Source of the DNA: Saccharopolyspora gloriosae
GTDB lineage: Bacteria; Actinomycetota; Actinomycetes; Mycobacteriales; Pseudonocardiaceae
Assembly: GCF_014203325.1 (NCBI RefSeq)
Contig: NZ_JACHIV010000001.1
Location: 2,729,501 to 2,793,500, forward strand
Length of the DNA stretch: 64,000 bases
Direction of reading: 5' to 3'
A program made the translations under genes and the position numbers. Below the pieces are notes generated by a model. It did no database searches. It was not told where the DNA came from and saw nothing but the letters and a program-made list of their open reading frames with translations. The first letter of the stretch is position 1. Each line of letters begins with the position of its first letter. Positions 30,020 to 38,303 of the stretch are shown in pieces.

Positions 30020-31198
30020 TCAGCTGCGGGACCGGGGCAGTCCGAGGCCGACGGTGGAGACGATGTCGCGCTGCACCTCGTTGGTGCCGCCGCCGAAGGT
30101 GAGGATCAGCGCCGCGCGGTGCATCCGCTCGATCCGGCCGCGCAGCGCGGCGCCCGGCGAACCGGCGCGGACGTGGCCCGCGGGCCCCAGCACCTCCATC
30201 AGCAGCCGGTACGCCTCGGTGGCCAGTTCCGTGCCGTAGACCTTCGTCGCCGAGGCCGCGGCGGGCGCGGGTTCGCGCTCGGCGGTCCAGGCGATCTTCC
30301 AGTTCATCAGCTTCAGCACTTCCGCACCCGCGTGCACCCGCGCGAGGTGGGAGCGGACCCATTCCTGGTCGAGCACGCGGCGGCCGTCGGGCAGCGAGGT
30401 CTTCCGCGCCCAGTCCCGCACTCCGGCCAGCGCTGAGCTGATCGGTGCCGCCGAGGTCAGCGCGACCCGCTCGTGGTTGAGCTGGTTGGTGATCAGCGGC
30501 CAGCCCGCGTTCTCCTCGCCCACCAGCGCCGTGGTCGGCACCCGCACGTCCTCGTAGTAGGTGGCGCTGGTCGTCGGCCCGGCGACGGTGCGCACCGGCG
30601 TCCAGGAGAAGCCCGGCGCGTCGGTCGGCACGACCAGCATGCTCAGCCCCTTGTGCTTGCGGGCCTCGGGATCGGTGCGGCAGGCCAGCCAGATGTAGTC
30701 GGCGTACTGCACCAGGCTGGTCCACATCTTCTGACCGTTGATCACGTACTCGTCGCCGTCGCGGACCGCGGTGGTGCGCAGCGCGGCGAGGTCGGTACCT
30801 GCTTCCGGCTCGGAGTACCCGATGGCGAAGTGGATCTCCCCGGCGGCGATGCCGGGCAGGTACTGCGCGCGCTGCTCGGGAGTGCCGTAGCGCATGATCG
30901 TGGGCGCGATGCTGTTGAGCGTCAGGAACGGCACCGGAACCCCGGCGATCGCGGCCTCATCGGTGAAGATGAGCTGCTCCAGCATCGTGCGGCCGTCGCC
31001 GCCGTGCTCCCGGGGCCAGCCGAGCGTCAGCCACCCGTCGGTTCCCAGCTGCCGCACGATCCGCTTGTACGCGTCGCCGTCGCCGTAGTCACCGCCGGTG
31101 GTCAGCTCCGCGCGGAGCTCCTCGTTCATCAGCCCCGCGAAGTAGTCGCGCAGCTCGTGGCGCAGCCGTTGCTGACCGGACGTGAAGCCGATGTGCAC
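30020..31198 (-). CDS. fadE26: acyl-CoA dehydrogenase subunit FadE26 (ChsE4)
   Basis: A 392-residue acyl-CoA dehydrogenase, the partner of FadE27. It shows HFAIGYSEPEAGTDLAALRTTAVRDGDEYVINGQKMWTS (FAD and substrate loop), a candidate catalytic glutamate at residue 243 in NQLNHERVAL, and FGGGTNEVQRDIVSTVGLGLPRS at the end. GTG 31198 with AGGAGG upstream is the start; the longer frame would cross the operator. The perfect KstR box at 31235-31248 is 36 nt upstream. fadE27 follows after 60 nt. Confidence 0.92.
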   Translation of the reverse strand: MHIGFTSGQQRLRHELRDYFAGLMNEELRAELTTGGDYGDGDAYKRIVRQLGTDGWLTLGWPREHGGDGRTMLEQLIFTDEAAIAGVPVPFLTLNSIAPTIMRYGTPEQRAQYLPGIAAGEIHFAIGYSEPEAGTDLAALRTTAVRDGDEYVINGQKMWTSLVQYADYIWLACRTDPEARKHKGLSMLVVPTDAPGFSWTPVRTVAGPTTSATYYEDVRVPTTALVGEENAGWPLITNQLNHERVALTSAAPISSALAGVRDWARKTSLPDGRRVLDQEWVRSHLARVHAGAEVLKLMNWKIAWTAEREPAPAAASATKVYGTELATEAYRLLMEVLGPAGHVRAGSPGAALRGRIERMHRAALILTFGGGTNEVQRDIVSTVGLGLPRSRS

Positions 31199-31234
31199 GT
31201 GGCCTCCTGGCGAGTGTCGTACTGCCCGGACTGG

Positions 31235-31248
31235 TGTAACAAGTTCCA
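31235..31248. promoter_or_regulatory. KstR operator (perfect match), fadE26 promoter
   Basis: TGTAACAAGTTCCA satisfies every fixed position of TnnAACnnGTTnnA. It serves the minus-strand fadE26-fadE27(-fadD17) operon. Confidence 0.84.
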
Positions 31249-31333
31249 CCGACCATAAACCGGCCCGCGTCGATTGGTCGACCTCTGGTCGGGGTCATCT
31301 TTTCCGCCGGGGGCGCGGGATCGTGCGTTAATG

Positions 31334-31347
31334 TGGAACTTGTTCTA
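31334..31347. promoter_or_regulatory. KstR operator (perfect match), fdxD side
   Basis: TGGAACTTGTTCTA is a full match, centred 99 bp from the fadE26 box. It is 180 nt upstream of the fdxD ATG, so fdxD would have an unusually long leader or an additional short upstream coding region. Confidence 0.82.
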
Positions 31348-31527
31348 CATCATGTTTCGCTGATGGCCACGGGTGCGGCGGGCGATGACCCCGGGTTGCG
31401 GAAGCGGTTCAGCCGGGCGACCCCCCGGATGGAGCAGTGCATCCGGCGGGGCCGGCTCGTTGCTCTGCTGAGGATCGCCGCGCGCCGAGCACCCGAGGGC
31501 CCGAGTTCCACGAGTGCGGAGGAAGCG

Positions 31528-31737
31528 ATGGAGATCGGCGTGCGACCCGAACTGTGCGAGGCCAACGGCGTGTGCGTCGGGCTGGCCCCGGGGGTCTTCG
31601 AGTTGGACGAGGACGAACAGCTGCAGATCCGCCGTCCGATCCCGGACGAAAAGGTAGAACGTGTTACCAAAGCGGTCCAGCTCTGTCCGAAGGGTGCGCT
31701 TTTCATCGCAGGAAACGACCCGGAATCTGAGTCTTGA
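31528..31737 (+). CDS. fdxD: 3Fe-4S ferredoxin FdxD
   Basis: A 69-residue ferredoxin. It starts MEIGVRPELCEANGVCVGLAPGVFELDEDE and carries the ligand pattern Cys10-x5-Cys16 plus a CP motif (QLCPKGALF), consistent with a [3Fe-4S] cluster of the kind that feeds actinobacterial P450s. Rv3503c is the matching gene beside fadE26. The ATG at 31528 follows GGAGGAA; an in-frame extension upstream to 31333 has no homology. A KstR-like sequence (31655-31668) lies inside the gene. Confidence 0.9.
   Translation: MEIGVRPELCEANGVCVGLAPGVFELDEDEQLQIRRPIPDEKVERVTKAVQLCPKGALFIAGNDPESES
31655..31668. promoter_or_regulatory. KstR-like box inside fdxD
   Basis: TAGAACGTGTTACC matches seven of the eight fixed positions and lies within the fdxD coding sequence, 77 bp upstream of the next box at 31745. 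It could be a paired operator for the alcohol dehydrogenase promoter or a coincidence. Confidence 0.45.
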
Positions 31738-31744
31738 AGATAAT

Positions 31745-31758
31745 GGGAACGCGTTCTA
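31745..31758. promoter_or_regulatory. KstR operator (one mismatch), alcohol dehydrogenase promoter
   Basis: GGGAACGCGTTCTA differs at the first base only. It is 63 nt upstream of the alcohol dehydrogenase ATG, just after the fdxD stop. Confidence 0.75.
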
Positions 31759-31821
31759 CTGTGTGTCGCACGTAACAGTCGCCCTGTGCGGCGGCCTCGG
31801 ACTCGGTGAGGAGACAGGCCG

Positions 31822-32910
31822 GTGAAGGCAGCGGTGCTCAAGCAGATCGGCGATGACGAGCTCGACGTCCGGACGGACGCCGCGGTGGTGGCGCCGGGCC
31901 CGGACGAAGTGCACGTCCGGATTCGCGCGGCGGGGATCTGCCACAGCGATGTGTCCGCCATGAACGGAACCCTGCCCGCGCTGGCGCCCGGAGTGATGGG
32001 CCACGAAGGCGCCGGCGAAGTCCTGGCGGTGGGGGAGCAGGTCACCGACCTCGCTCCCGGTGATCACGTCACCATCACCTTCGTGCCGCCCTGCGGCAAA
32101 TGCCGGGAATGCCTGCACGGGCAGGCCCACCTGTGCGCGGTGCACACCATCGCCGCGTTCACCTCCCCGCGGTTCGAAGTGGGCACGGAGCCCACCTTCG
32201 GCTTCGCGGGCTGCGGCACCTTCGCCGAAGAGCTCGTGCTGCCCCGCGACGGAGCGATCAAGATCGACCCGGACGTGCCGTTCGAAGTGGGCGCGCTGCT
32301 CGGCTGCGGCGTGCTCACCGGCGTCGGCGCGGTGCTCAACACCGCGCAGGTCGAACCCGGGTCCACCGTGGCCGTCATCGGGTGCGGCGGTGTCGGCATC
32401 TCGGTGATCCAAGGCGCCCGGCTGGCCGGGGCGACCGAGATCGTGGCCGTCGACCCCGTGACGCAGAAGCACGACGCGGCGAAGCGCTTCGGCGCGACGC
32501 ACGCCACCACCCCCGACGGGTTCGACGAGCTCAAGCAGGAACTCACCGGTGGCGCCGGATTCGACTACGCCATCGAAGTCGTCGGACTCGCGGCCACCAT
32601 CCGCTCCGCGTACGACGCCACCCGGCGCGGCGGCACCGTCGTCATCGTCGGCGCCGGCGGCGAAGACCAGAAGGTCGAGTTCACGGCGCAGGAACTGTTC
32701 ATCAACGAGCGCAAGATCCTCCCGTCGTTCTACGGCTCGGCCGACCCCCGCCGGGACATCGACCGGATGCTGCGGTTCTGGCGGGCCGGGCGCCTCGACC
32801 TCGAAGGCATGGTCAGCAGGCGACTCGCGCTCTCCGACATCAACGACGGCTTGGCGGCGCTGCAAGGCGGAGATGCCGCCCTGGTCCGCCAAATCGTCAC
32901 TTTCGACTAG
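31822..32910 (+). CDS. zinc-dependent alcohol dehydrogenase (MDR family)
   Basis: A 362-residue medium-chain dehydrogenase. Catalytic zinc ligands are in GICHSDVS (Cys-His) and GHEGAGEV. The structural zinc loop is CGKCRECLHGQAHLC (four Cys). The NAD-binding motif is VIGCGGVGISVIQG. Because it stands behind a KstR-type box and upstream of hsd4A and an aldehyde dehydrogenase, oxidation of the 26-hydroxylated sterol made by CYP125 is a reasonable guess, though CYP125 can itself oxidise further. Element copy 5 begins about 20 nt after the TAG stop. Confidence 0.88.
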   Translation: MKAAVLKQIGDDELDVRTDAAVVAPGPDEVHVRIRAAGICHSDVSAMNGTLPALAPGVMGHEGAGEVLAVGEQVTDLAPGDHVTITFVPPCGKCRECLHGQAHLCAVHTIAAFTSPRFEVGTEPTFGFAGCGTFAEELVLPRDGAIKIDPDVPFEVGALLGCGVLTGVGAVLNTAQVEPGSTVAVIGCGGVGISVIQGARLAGATEIVAVDPVTQKHDAAKRFGATHATTPDGFDELKQELTGGAGFDYAIEVVGLAATIRSAYDATRRGGTVVIVGAGGEDQKVEFTAQELFINERKILPSFYGSADPRRDIDRMLRFWRAGRLDLEGMVSRRLALSDINDGLAALQGGDAALVRQIVTFD

Positions 32911-32929
32911 AGCTCTTCGCGCGGAGCGG

Positions 32930-33101
32930 TCTGCGCAGGGAGTGGGTAGCGGAACCTCAGTGGGTTCCTCGCTGCGGGATCTTTTTCCCGAGTGGCTCCG
33001 CCACGAGGGAAAAAGCCGTCCTCGCGAGGAACCCACTGAGACCCCGCCGGTGGTCGGCTTGCTCTGGTGGTCGCTGCTCGGCGGCTTCGCCACCGACAAG
33101 A
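32930..33101 (+). repeat. dispersed nested-hairpin element, copy 5
   Basis: In the same orientation as the upstream alcohol dehydrogenase. The arms CTCAGTGGGTTCCTCG (32956-32971) and CGAGGAACCCACTGAG (33025-33040) are perfectly complementary although their sequence differs from copies 1, 4 and 6. The inner hairpin is CTTTTTCCC-GA-GTGGC-TCC-GCCAC-GA-GGGAAAAAG. The terminal hairpin is slightly degraded (CGGCGGC-TTC-GCCACCG). Confidence 0.9.
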
Positions 33102-33153
33102 CGAAACCGAAAACCGTGGGAGAGGCCTGTTTCCGGTGACTGAGGAGTCTGGT

Positions 33154-34053
33154 GTGGACGAGCGGGCGGAGTTGAGCCTGGCGGGCAAGGTGGCCGTGGT
33201 GACCGGGGCCGGTGGTGGGCTCGGGCGGGCGGAGGTGCTCGCGTTGGCCGGGGCCGGTGCCGAGGTGGTGGTCAACGACGTTTCGGACGCCGCGGACGCG
33301 GTGGTCGGGGAGGTCGAGGCCGCCGGGGGGAAAGCGGTGGCCGTGCGCGGCGACATCAGCGACCGCGAGGTCGCCGACGGGTTGGTCTCGACCGCCCTGG
33401 AGCGCTTCGGCGGCCTGCACGTCGTGGTGAACAACGCGGGAGTTCTGCGCGACCGCACCATCTTCAACATGACCGACCAGGAGTGGGACGACGTCATCCG
33501 GGTCCACCTGCGCGGTCACTTCCTGCTCTCCCGGGCGGCGACCGCGCACTGGCGGGCGCAGTCCAAGGACACCGGCGGCGAGGTCTACGGGCGCATCGTG
33601 AACACCGCGTCCGAGGCGTTCCTGTTCGGCTCCGGCGGGCAGCCGAACTACACGGCGGCCAAAGCGGGCATCGCCATGCTGACGGTCTCCACCGCCCGCG
33701 CGACCGCCCGCTACGGCGTGCGCGCCAACGTGATCTGCCCGCGCGCCAGGACCGGGATGACCGAGGACACCTTCGGGCCCGCACCGGAAAGCGGTGTCGA
33801 TCCGCTGTCCACCGAGCACGTGGCGCCGTTCGTCGCCTACCTCGCGGCACCGGCCGCCGCGGGGATCAACGGCCAGGTGTTCGTGGTGCACGGCGGCAAG
33901 GTCGTGCTCATGGCACCGCCCGCCGTCGAGCGCCGCTTCGACACCGCGGGACCGACCTGGACCGCCGCGGAACTCCACGCGTCCGTCGGCGACTACTTCG
34001 CCGGGCGCGGCGAAGCCATGTTCACCAGCGACGACCTGCTCGCGCTGGGCTGA
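33154..34053 (+). CDS. hsd4A: short-chain dehydrogenase Hsd4A (17-beta-hydroxysteroid / 3-hydroxyacyl-CoA dehydrogenase)
   Basis: A 299-residue SDR with the N-terminal VVTGAGGGLGRAE motif, VVVNNAGVLRDRTIFNMTDQEWDDVIRVHLRGHF, and the catalytic Ser in NTASEAF and Tyr-x3-Lys in NYTAAKAG. The sequence is of the multifunctional-enzyme-2 type, matching Rv3502c immediately upstream of yrbE4A. GTG 33154 follows GAGGAG (33142-33147); GTG 33136 is a weaker alternative. It acts on side-chain 3-hydroxyacyl-CoA and/or the 17-position. An aldehyde dehydrogenase and another SDR separate it from mce4 here. Confidence 0.85.
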   Translation: MDERAELSLAGKVAVVTGAGGGLGRAEVLALAGAGAEVVVNDVSDAADAVVGEVEAAGGKAVAVRGDISDREVADGLVSTALERFGGLHVVVNNAGVLRDRTIFNMTDQEWDDVIRVHLRGHFLLSRAATAHWRAQSKDTGGEVYGRIVNTASEAFLFGSGGQPNYTAAKAGIAMLTVSTARATARYGVRANVICPRARTGMTEDTFGPAPESGVDPLSTEHVAPFVAYLAAPAAAGINGQVFVVHGGKVVLMAPPAVERRFDTAGPTWTAAELHASVGDYFAGRGEAMFTSDDLLALG

Positions 34054-34118
34054 AGCGGCACGACCCGACGGAGCCCGCGATCGGCTCCGGACGACCAGCA
34101 CCAGGAGGAGTGACGACG

Positions 34119-35627
34119 ATGTCGCTGACCGTGCAACAGCATCGCGGGAACGTCGGGCTGCGCAACGGCTCGTTGCTCGTCGACGGCGAGTGGCGCCAGG
34201 CCCGTTCCGGCGAGACCTGGACCCACCTGCACCCCGCCACCCAGGAAGAGGTCGGGGAATTCCCCGTCGCGGGCGCCGAAGACGTCGACGAAGCGGTCCG
34301 GGCGGCGCGGCGCGCCTTCGACGAGGGCGAGTGGCCGACGATGCCCGCCGGGCGGCGGGCGAAGCTGCTGCACCGCTACGCCGAATCCCTGCGCGAGCAC
34401 GCCGACGAGCTGCGCGGCCTGCAGGCGCTGGACAACGGGGTGCCGCTGTCGTTCGGCACCGTCTACGCCGGATCGGTCGACGTCGCCGCCGACGCCTTCG
34501 ACCACCACGCGGGCTGGATCGACAAGGCCGGCGGCGAGACCCTGCCGCCGTACCAGGGCGGCGACCACCTGGCGATGACGTTGCGCGAACCGATCGGCGT
34601 GGTCGCCGCGATCCTGCCGTGGAACGCGCCGTTCCTGCTGTTCGCCCAGAAGCTCGGCCCCGCGCTGGCGGCCGGGTGCACCGTCGTGCTGAAGCCGTCC
34701 GAGTACGCGACGTTCGCGGTGCTGCGGATGGTGGAACTGCTCGCGGACGCCGGGATTCCCGACGGCGTCGTCAACGTCGTGACCGGCACCGGCGAACCGA
34801 CCGGCGAAGCGCTGATCACGCACCGGATGGTCGACAAGGTCAGCTTCACCGGCAGCCGCGAAGTGGGACGCCGGATCGTGGAGGCCTCGGCGCCGACGAT
34901 GAAGCGGGTGTCGCTGGAGCTCGGCGGCAAGAGCCCCGCCCTGGTGTTCCCGGACTCCGACGCGGGGCTGGCCGGGATGACGGCGATGGGCATGGTCACC
35001 CTCGGACTGTCCGGGCAGGCGTGCGTGGCCCACACCAGGGCGCTGGTGCACCGCGACGTCTACGACGAGTTCATCGGCGCCGCGGAGATGATCGCCGCCT
35101 CGGTCACCTACGGCGACCCGTTCGACCCGGGAGTGCTGGCCAGCCCGCTGATCAACGAGCGGCAGCTCAAGCGGGTGCTGGACCTGGTCGAACGCGGCAA
35201 GCAGGAGGGCGCCCGGCTGGTCACCGGCGGCGAACGGGCCGACGGCGACCTCAGCGCCGGGAACTTCGTGACCCCGGCGATCTTCGCCGACGTCGACAAC
35301 TCGATGAACATCGCCCAGCAGGAGGTCTTCGGGCCGGTGCTGTCGGTGGTGCCCTTCACCGACGAGGACGAGGCGATCCGGCTCGCCAACGACACCGAGT
35401 ACGGGCTCGGCGCGGGCGTGTTCACCGCCGACGCGCAGCGCGCGTTCCGGGTGTCGCGCAAGCTGCGCGCGGGCACGGTCGGCATCAACGGCTTCCAGGT
35501 CGAGCCGCACCTGCCCTTCGGCGGGTACAAGCAGTCCGGCCTCGGCAGGGAGGGCGGGCGCAGCGCCTACGAGGCCTACACCGAGCTCAAGACGGTGCTG
35601 ATGCCGCTGACCGAAGAGATGATGTGA
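34119..35627 (+). CDS. aldehyde dehydrogenase (NAD-dependent)
   Basis: A 502-residue ALDH superfamily enzyme. The substrate/cofactor segments PWNAPFLLFAQKLGPALAAGCTVVLKPSE and FTGSREVGRRI are present, with the general base Glu in SLELGGKSP and the nucleophile Cys in SGQACVAHTR. The C-terminus PFGGYKQSGLGREGG is canonical. It may oxidise a sterol-derived aldehyde produced by the nearby alcohol dehydrogenase. ATG 34119 has AGGAGGAG upstream. The stop overlaps the next GTG (GTGA). Confidence 0.9.
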   Translation: MSLTVQQHRGNVGLRNGSLLVDGEWRQARSGETWTHLHPATQEEVGEFPVAGAEDVDEAVRAARRAFDEGEWPTMPAGRRAKLLHRYAESLREHADELRGLQALDNGVPLSFGTVYAGSVDVAADAFDHHAGWIDKAGGETLPPYQGGDHLAMTLREPIGVVAAILPWNAPFLLFAQKLGPALAAGCTVVLKPSEYATFAVLRMVELLADAGIPDGVVNVVTGTGEPTGEALITHRMVDKVSFTGSREVGRRIVEASAPTMKRVSLELGGKSPALVFPDSDAGLAGMTAMGMVTLGLSGQACVAHTRALVHRDVYDEFIGAAEMIAASVTYGDPFDPGVLASPLINERQLKRVLDLVERGKQEGARLVTGGERADGDLSAGNFVTPAIFADVDNSMNIAQQEVFGPVLSVVPFTDEDEAIRLANDTEYGLGAGVFTADAQRAFRVSRKLRAGTVGINGFQVEPHLPFGGYKQSGLGREGGRSAYEAYTELKTVLMPLTEEMM

Positions 35628-36382
35628 CGGCCGTGGAGCGGCTTTCCGGGAAGGTTGCGGTCATCACCGGTGCGGCCGGCGGTCAGGGCGCCGCCGCCGC
35701 GCGCCGGTTCGTGTCCGAAGGCGCCCGCGTGCTGCTCGCCGACGTCGCCGACGAGGCGGGCGAGGCGCTGGCCGGTGAGCTCGGCGAGCCCGCCCGCTAC
35801 CGGCACCTCGACGTCTCCGCCGAACACGAGTGGGACGAGGCGATCCGGGTCGCGGAGTCGGTGTTCGGGCCGGTCGACGTTCTGGTCAACAACGCCGGCG
35901 TGCTGCACTTGGCGGCGCTGGCCGACACGGCGCTCGCGGACTACGAGCGGGTCGTGCGGGTGAACCAGATCGGCGCCTTCCTCGGGATGCGCGCCGTGCT
36001 CAGTTCCATGCCGAGCGGCGGTTCCATCATCAACGTGTCCTCTGTGGAGGGTCTGGCGGGGATGCCGGGCACGGTGGCCTACGCGGCGAGCAAGTTCGCC
36101 ATCCGCGGCATGACGAAGGTCGCCGCGCTGGAACTCGGCGAGCGCGGCATCCGGGTCAACTCGGTGCATCCCGGAATGATCGACACGGGGATGTTGCGGG
36201 ACGTCGCGGGAGACGCGATGGACGGCTTCGCGAAGTCCCGGCTCGCGCTGGGTCGGCTCGGCGAGTCGGCGGACATCGCCAACCTCGTGCTGTTCCTTGC
36301 CGGTGACGAGAGTTCCTACTGCACGGGCGCCGAATTCGTGGCCGACGGCGGCGCGACGGCGGCGTACGCCCTGTCGAGGTGA
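35624..36382 (+). CDS. short-chain dehydrogenase, 3-alpha/20-beta-hydroxysteroid dehydrogenase type
   Basis: A 252-residue classical SDR: VAVITGAAGGQGAAAARRFVSEGA, DVLVNNAGVLHLAALADT, INVSSVEGLAGMPGTVAYAASKFAIRGMTKVAALEL (Ser-Tyr-Lys triad), RVNSVHPGMIDTGM, and CTGAEFVADGG. The pattern is closest to the FabG3/Rv2002 3-alpha,20-beta-hydroxysteroid dehydrogenase group. The start GTG 35624 overlaps the ALDH stop; GTG 35633 is an alternative. A degenerate copy of the dispersed element follows the stop. Confidence 0.85.
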   Translation: MTAVERLSGKVAVITGAAGGQGAAAARRFVSEGARVLLADVADEAGEALAGELGEPARYRHLDVSAEHEWDEAIRVAESVFGPVDVLVNNAGVLHLAALADTALADYERVVRVNQIGAFLGMRAVLSSMPSGGSIINVSSVEGLAGMPGTVAYAASKFAIRGMTKVAALELGERGIRVNSVHPGMIDTGMLRDVAGDAMDGFAKSRLALGRLGESADIANLVLFLAGDESSYCTGAEFVADGGATAAYALSR

Positions 36383-36388
36383 GGAGTG

Positions 36389-36489
36389 CCGATGGTCCGC
36401 GCAGCGGGGCGGGTGGCGGATCCCGGAAGCCGCCTGCGTTGTCGGTGTGAACGAGCCGTCGTCCTGCCGGCGGCGCAGCCGCTGAGCAC
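36389..36489. repeat. degenerate remnant of dispersed element (copy 7)
   Basis: Six bases after the SDR stop. CCGATGGTCCGCGCAGCGGG then GCGGGTGGCGGA aligns with the left end of copies 1 and 6. At the right, GTCCTGCCGGCGGCGCAGCC then GCTGAGCA is the tail hairpin in inverted orientation. The nested core is missing. Confidence 0.6.
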
Positions 36490-36518
36490 GAGTGCTCCTT
36501 CGAAGTGGTGGTGTTCCG

Positions 36519-37508
36519 ATGGGCGTTGAAGTGGGTGTTCGCGGGCTGACGAAGTCCTTCGGGCAGCGCACGGTGTGGTCGGACGTGTCGCTGACGCTGC
36601 CGCCGGGGGAGGTCAGCGCGATCCTCGGACCCTCGGGGACCGGCAAGTCGGTGTTCCTGAAGTTGCTGATCGGGCTGCTGGAACCGGATCGCGGCAGCGT
36701 GCTGGTCGACGGCACCGACGTGTGCTCCTGCTCGGAGCGGGAGCTCTACGCGATCCGCAAGCGCTTCGGGGTGCTGTTCCAGGACGGCGCGCTGTTCGGA
36801 TCGATGAACCTGTTCGACAACGTGGCGTTCCCGCTGCGGGAGCACACCCGCAAGTCGGAGGCGGAGGTCCGGCGGATCGCGCTGGAGAAGATGGAGCTGG
36901 TCGGCCTCTCCGGCGCGGAGCACAAGCTCCCGGGTGAGCTCTCCGGCGGGATGCGCAAGCGCGCGGGATTGGCCAGGGCGCTGGTGCTCGACCCGGAGGT
37001 GATCCTCTGCGACGAGCCCGATTCCGGGCTCGACCCGGTCCGCACCGCGTACCTGTCGCAGCTGCTGATCGACCTCAACGCGCACTTGGACACCACGATC
37101 CTGCTGGTCACCCACAACATCGAGGTCGCGCGCACGGTGCCGGACAACCTGGGCCTGTTCTTCCGCGGCAGGCTGGTGCTGTTCGGCCCGCGGGAAGTGC
37201 TGCTCACCAGCGACGAGCCGGTCATCGACCAGTTCGTCAACGGCCGCCGCGCCGGACCGATCGGGATGAGCGAGGAGAAGGACGCCGCGACCGCCGCCGC
37301 CGAACTGGCCGCGCTGCCCGCAGCGGCCCCGCGCGAGATCACCCCGCAGCTGACCCCCAGCCCCGGCGTCCCGGAGCGCACCGCGGTGCGCCGCCGCACC
37401 GAGCGGGTGCGGGCCTCGCTGGACACCTGGCCCGCGCCGGTGCGCGAGCGGGTGCTGGCCGGGTTGCGGGCCGAGCAGCGCGGCGGGCGGCCGGGGGAGC
37501 CCGCATGA
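36519..37508 (+). CDS. mceG: Mce transporter ATPase (MlaF/Mkl-like)
   Basis: A 329-residue ABC ATPase of the lipid-importer (MlaF/Mkl) class that energises Mce4. Walker A GPSGTGKS, Q-loop FQDGALFG, signature LSGGMRKR, Walker B VILCDEPDSGLDP and H-loop VTHN are all intact. A C-terminal extension of about 80 residues, rich in Ala/Pro/Arg, follows the ATPase core, as in actinobacterial MceG. ATG 36519 yields the family N-terminus. Its stop overlaps the yrbE4A ATG (ATGA). In mycobacteria the ATPase gene is unlinked (mkl), so linkage here is notable. Confidence 0.92.
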   Translation: MGVEVGVRGLTKSFGQRTVWSDVSLTLPPGEVSAILGPSGTGKSVFLKLLIGLLEPDRGSVLVDGTDVCSCSERELYAIRKRFGVLFQDGALFGSMNLFDNVAFPLREHTRKSEAEVRRIALEKMELVGLSGAEHKLPGELSGGMRKRAGLARALVLDPEVILCDEPDSGLDPVRTAYLSQLLIDLNAHLDTTILLVTHNIEVARTVPDNLGLFFRGRLVLFGPREVLLTSDEPVIDQFVNGRRAGPIGMSEEKDAATAAAELAALPAAAPREITPQLTPSPGVPERTAVRRRTERVRASLDTWPAPVRERVLAGLRAEQRGGRPGEPA

Positions 37509-38299
37509 GTTCGCCGGGTGCGAGCCACCGCGTCCCCGCACGCGCCGCCTTCGCCCAGGTCGGGCGGTTGGCGACGCTGTCGTGGGAGGTCCTGCGGGCC
37601 ATTCCGCGGCGGCCGTTCCAGGTGCGGGAATGGGTGGAGCAGGCCTGGTTGTTCGCCAGCGTCACGATCCTGCCGACCGCGCTGGTGGCGATCCCGTTCG
37701 GCGCGGTGATCGCCATGCAGCTCGGGTCGCTGACCCAGCAGATCGGCGCCCAGTCGTTCACCGGTGCCGCCAGCGCGCTGTCCATCCTGCAGCAGGCCAG
37801 CCCGCTGATCACCGCGCTGCTGGTCGCAGGTGCGGGCGGATCGGCGGTGTGCGCGGACATCGGCGCCCGCAAGATCCGCGAGGAGATCGACGCGATGGAG
37901 GTGCTGGGCGTCTCGGTCATCCACCGCCTCGTCGTGCCCCGGGTGCTGGGCGCGGTGTTCGTCTCGTTGCTGCTCAACGGGTTGGTCAGCGTGGTCGGCG
38001 TGGCCGGCGGCTACTTCTTCAACGTGGTGCTGCAGGGCGGGACGCCCGGTGCGTACCTGGCGAGCTTCAACGCGCTCGCCCAGCTGCCGGACCTCTACGT
38101 CAGCGAGTTCAAGGCGCTGATCTACGGGTTCGTGGCGGGCGTGGTCGCGGCCTACCGCGGCCTGAACCCGGCCGGCGGCCCGAAGGGCGTGGGCGACGCG
38201 GTCAACCAGGCCGTGGTGATCACCTTCCTGCTGCTGTTCGCGATCAACCTCGTGATCACCGGCATCTACTTGCAGCTCATCCCGCCGAAGGAGTTGTGA
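37505..38299 (+). CDS. yrbE4A: Mce4 permease YrbE4A
   Basis: A 264-residue MlaE/YrbE integral membrane permease. Hydrophobic segments are centred near residues 50-70, 95-115, 150-175, 205-225 and 235-258, and the MlaE signature region GAGGSAVCADIGARKIREEIDAMEVLGVSVIHRLVVPRVLG is present. It forms the membrane channel of the sterol importer with YrbE4B. It is coupled to mceG by a 4-base overlap. Confidence 0.93.
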   Translation: MSSPGASHRVPARAAFAQVGRLATLSWEVLRAIPRRPFQVREWVEQAWLFASVTILPTALVAIPFGAVIAMQLGSLTQQIGAQSFTGAASALSILQQASPLITALLVAGAGGSAVCADIGARKIREEIDAMEVLGVSVIHRLVVPRVLGAVFVSLLLNGLVSVVGVAGGYFFNVVLQGGTPGAYLASFNALAQLPDLYVSEFKALIYGFVAGVVAAYRGLNPAGGPKGVGDAVNQAVVITFLLLFAINLVITGIYLQLIPPKEL

Positions 38300-38303
38300 G
38301 CCG

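Noticed and set aside
31756-34101. 781-codon minus-strand open frame
   Set aside because: It runs antisense through the alcohol dehydrogenase, element copy 5 and hsd4A; composition is Arg/Gly/His-rich with no recognisable domain.
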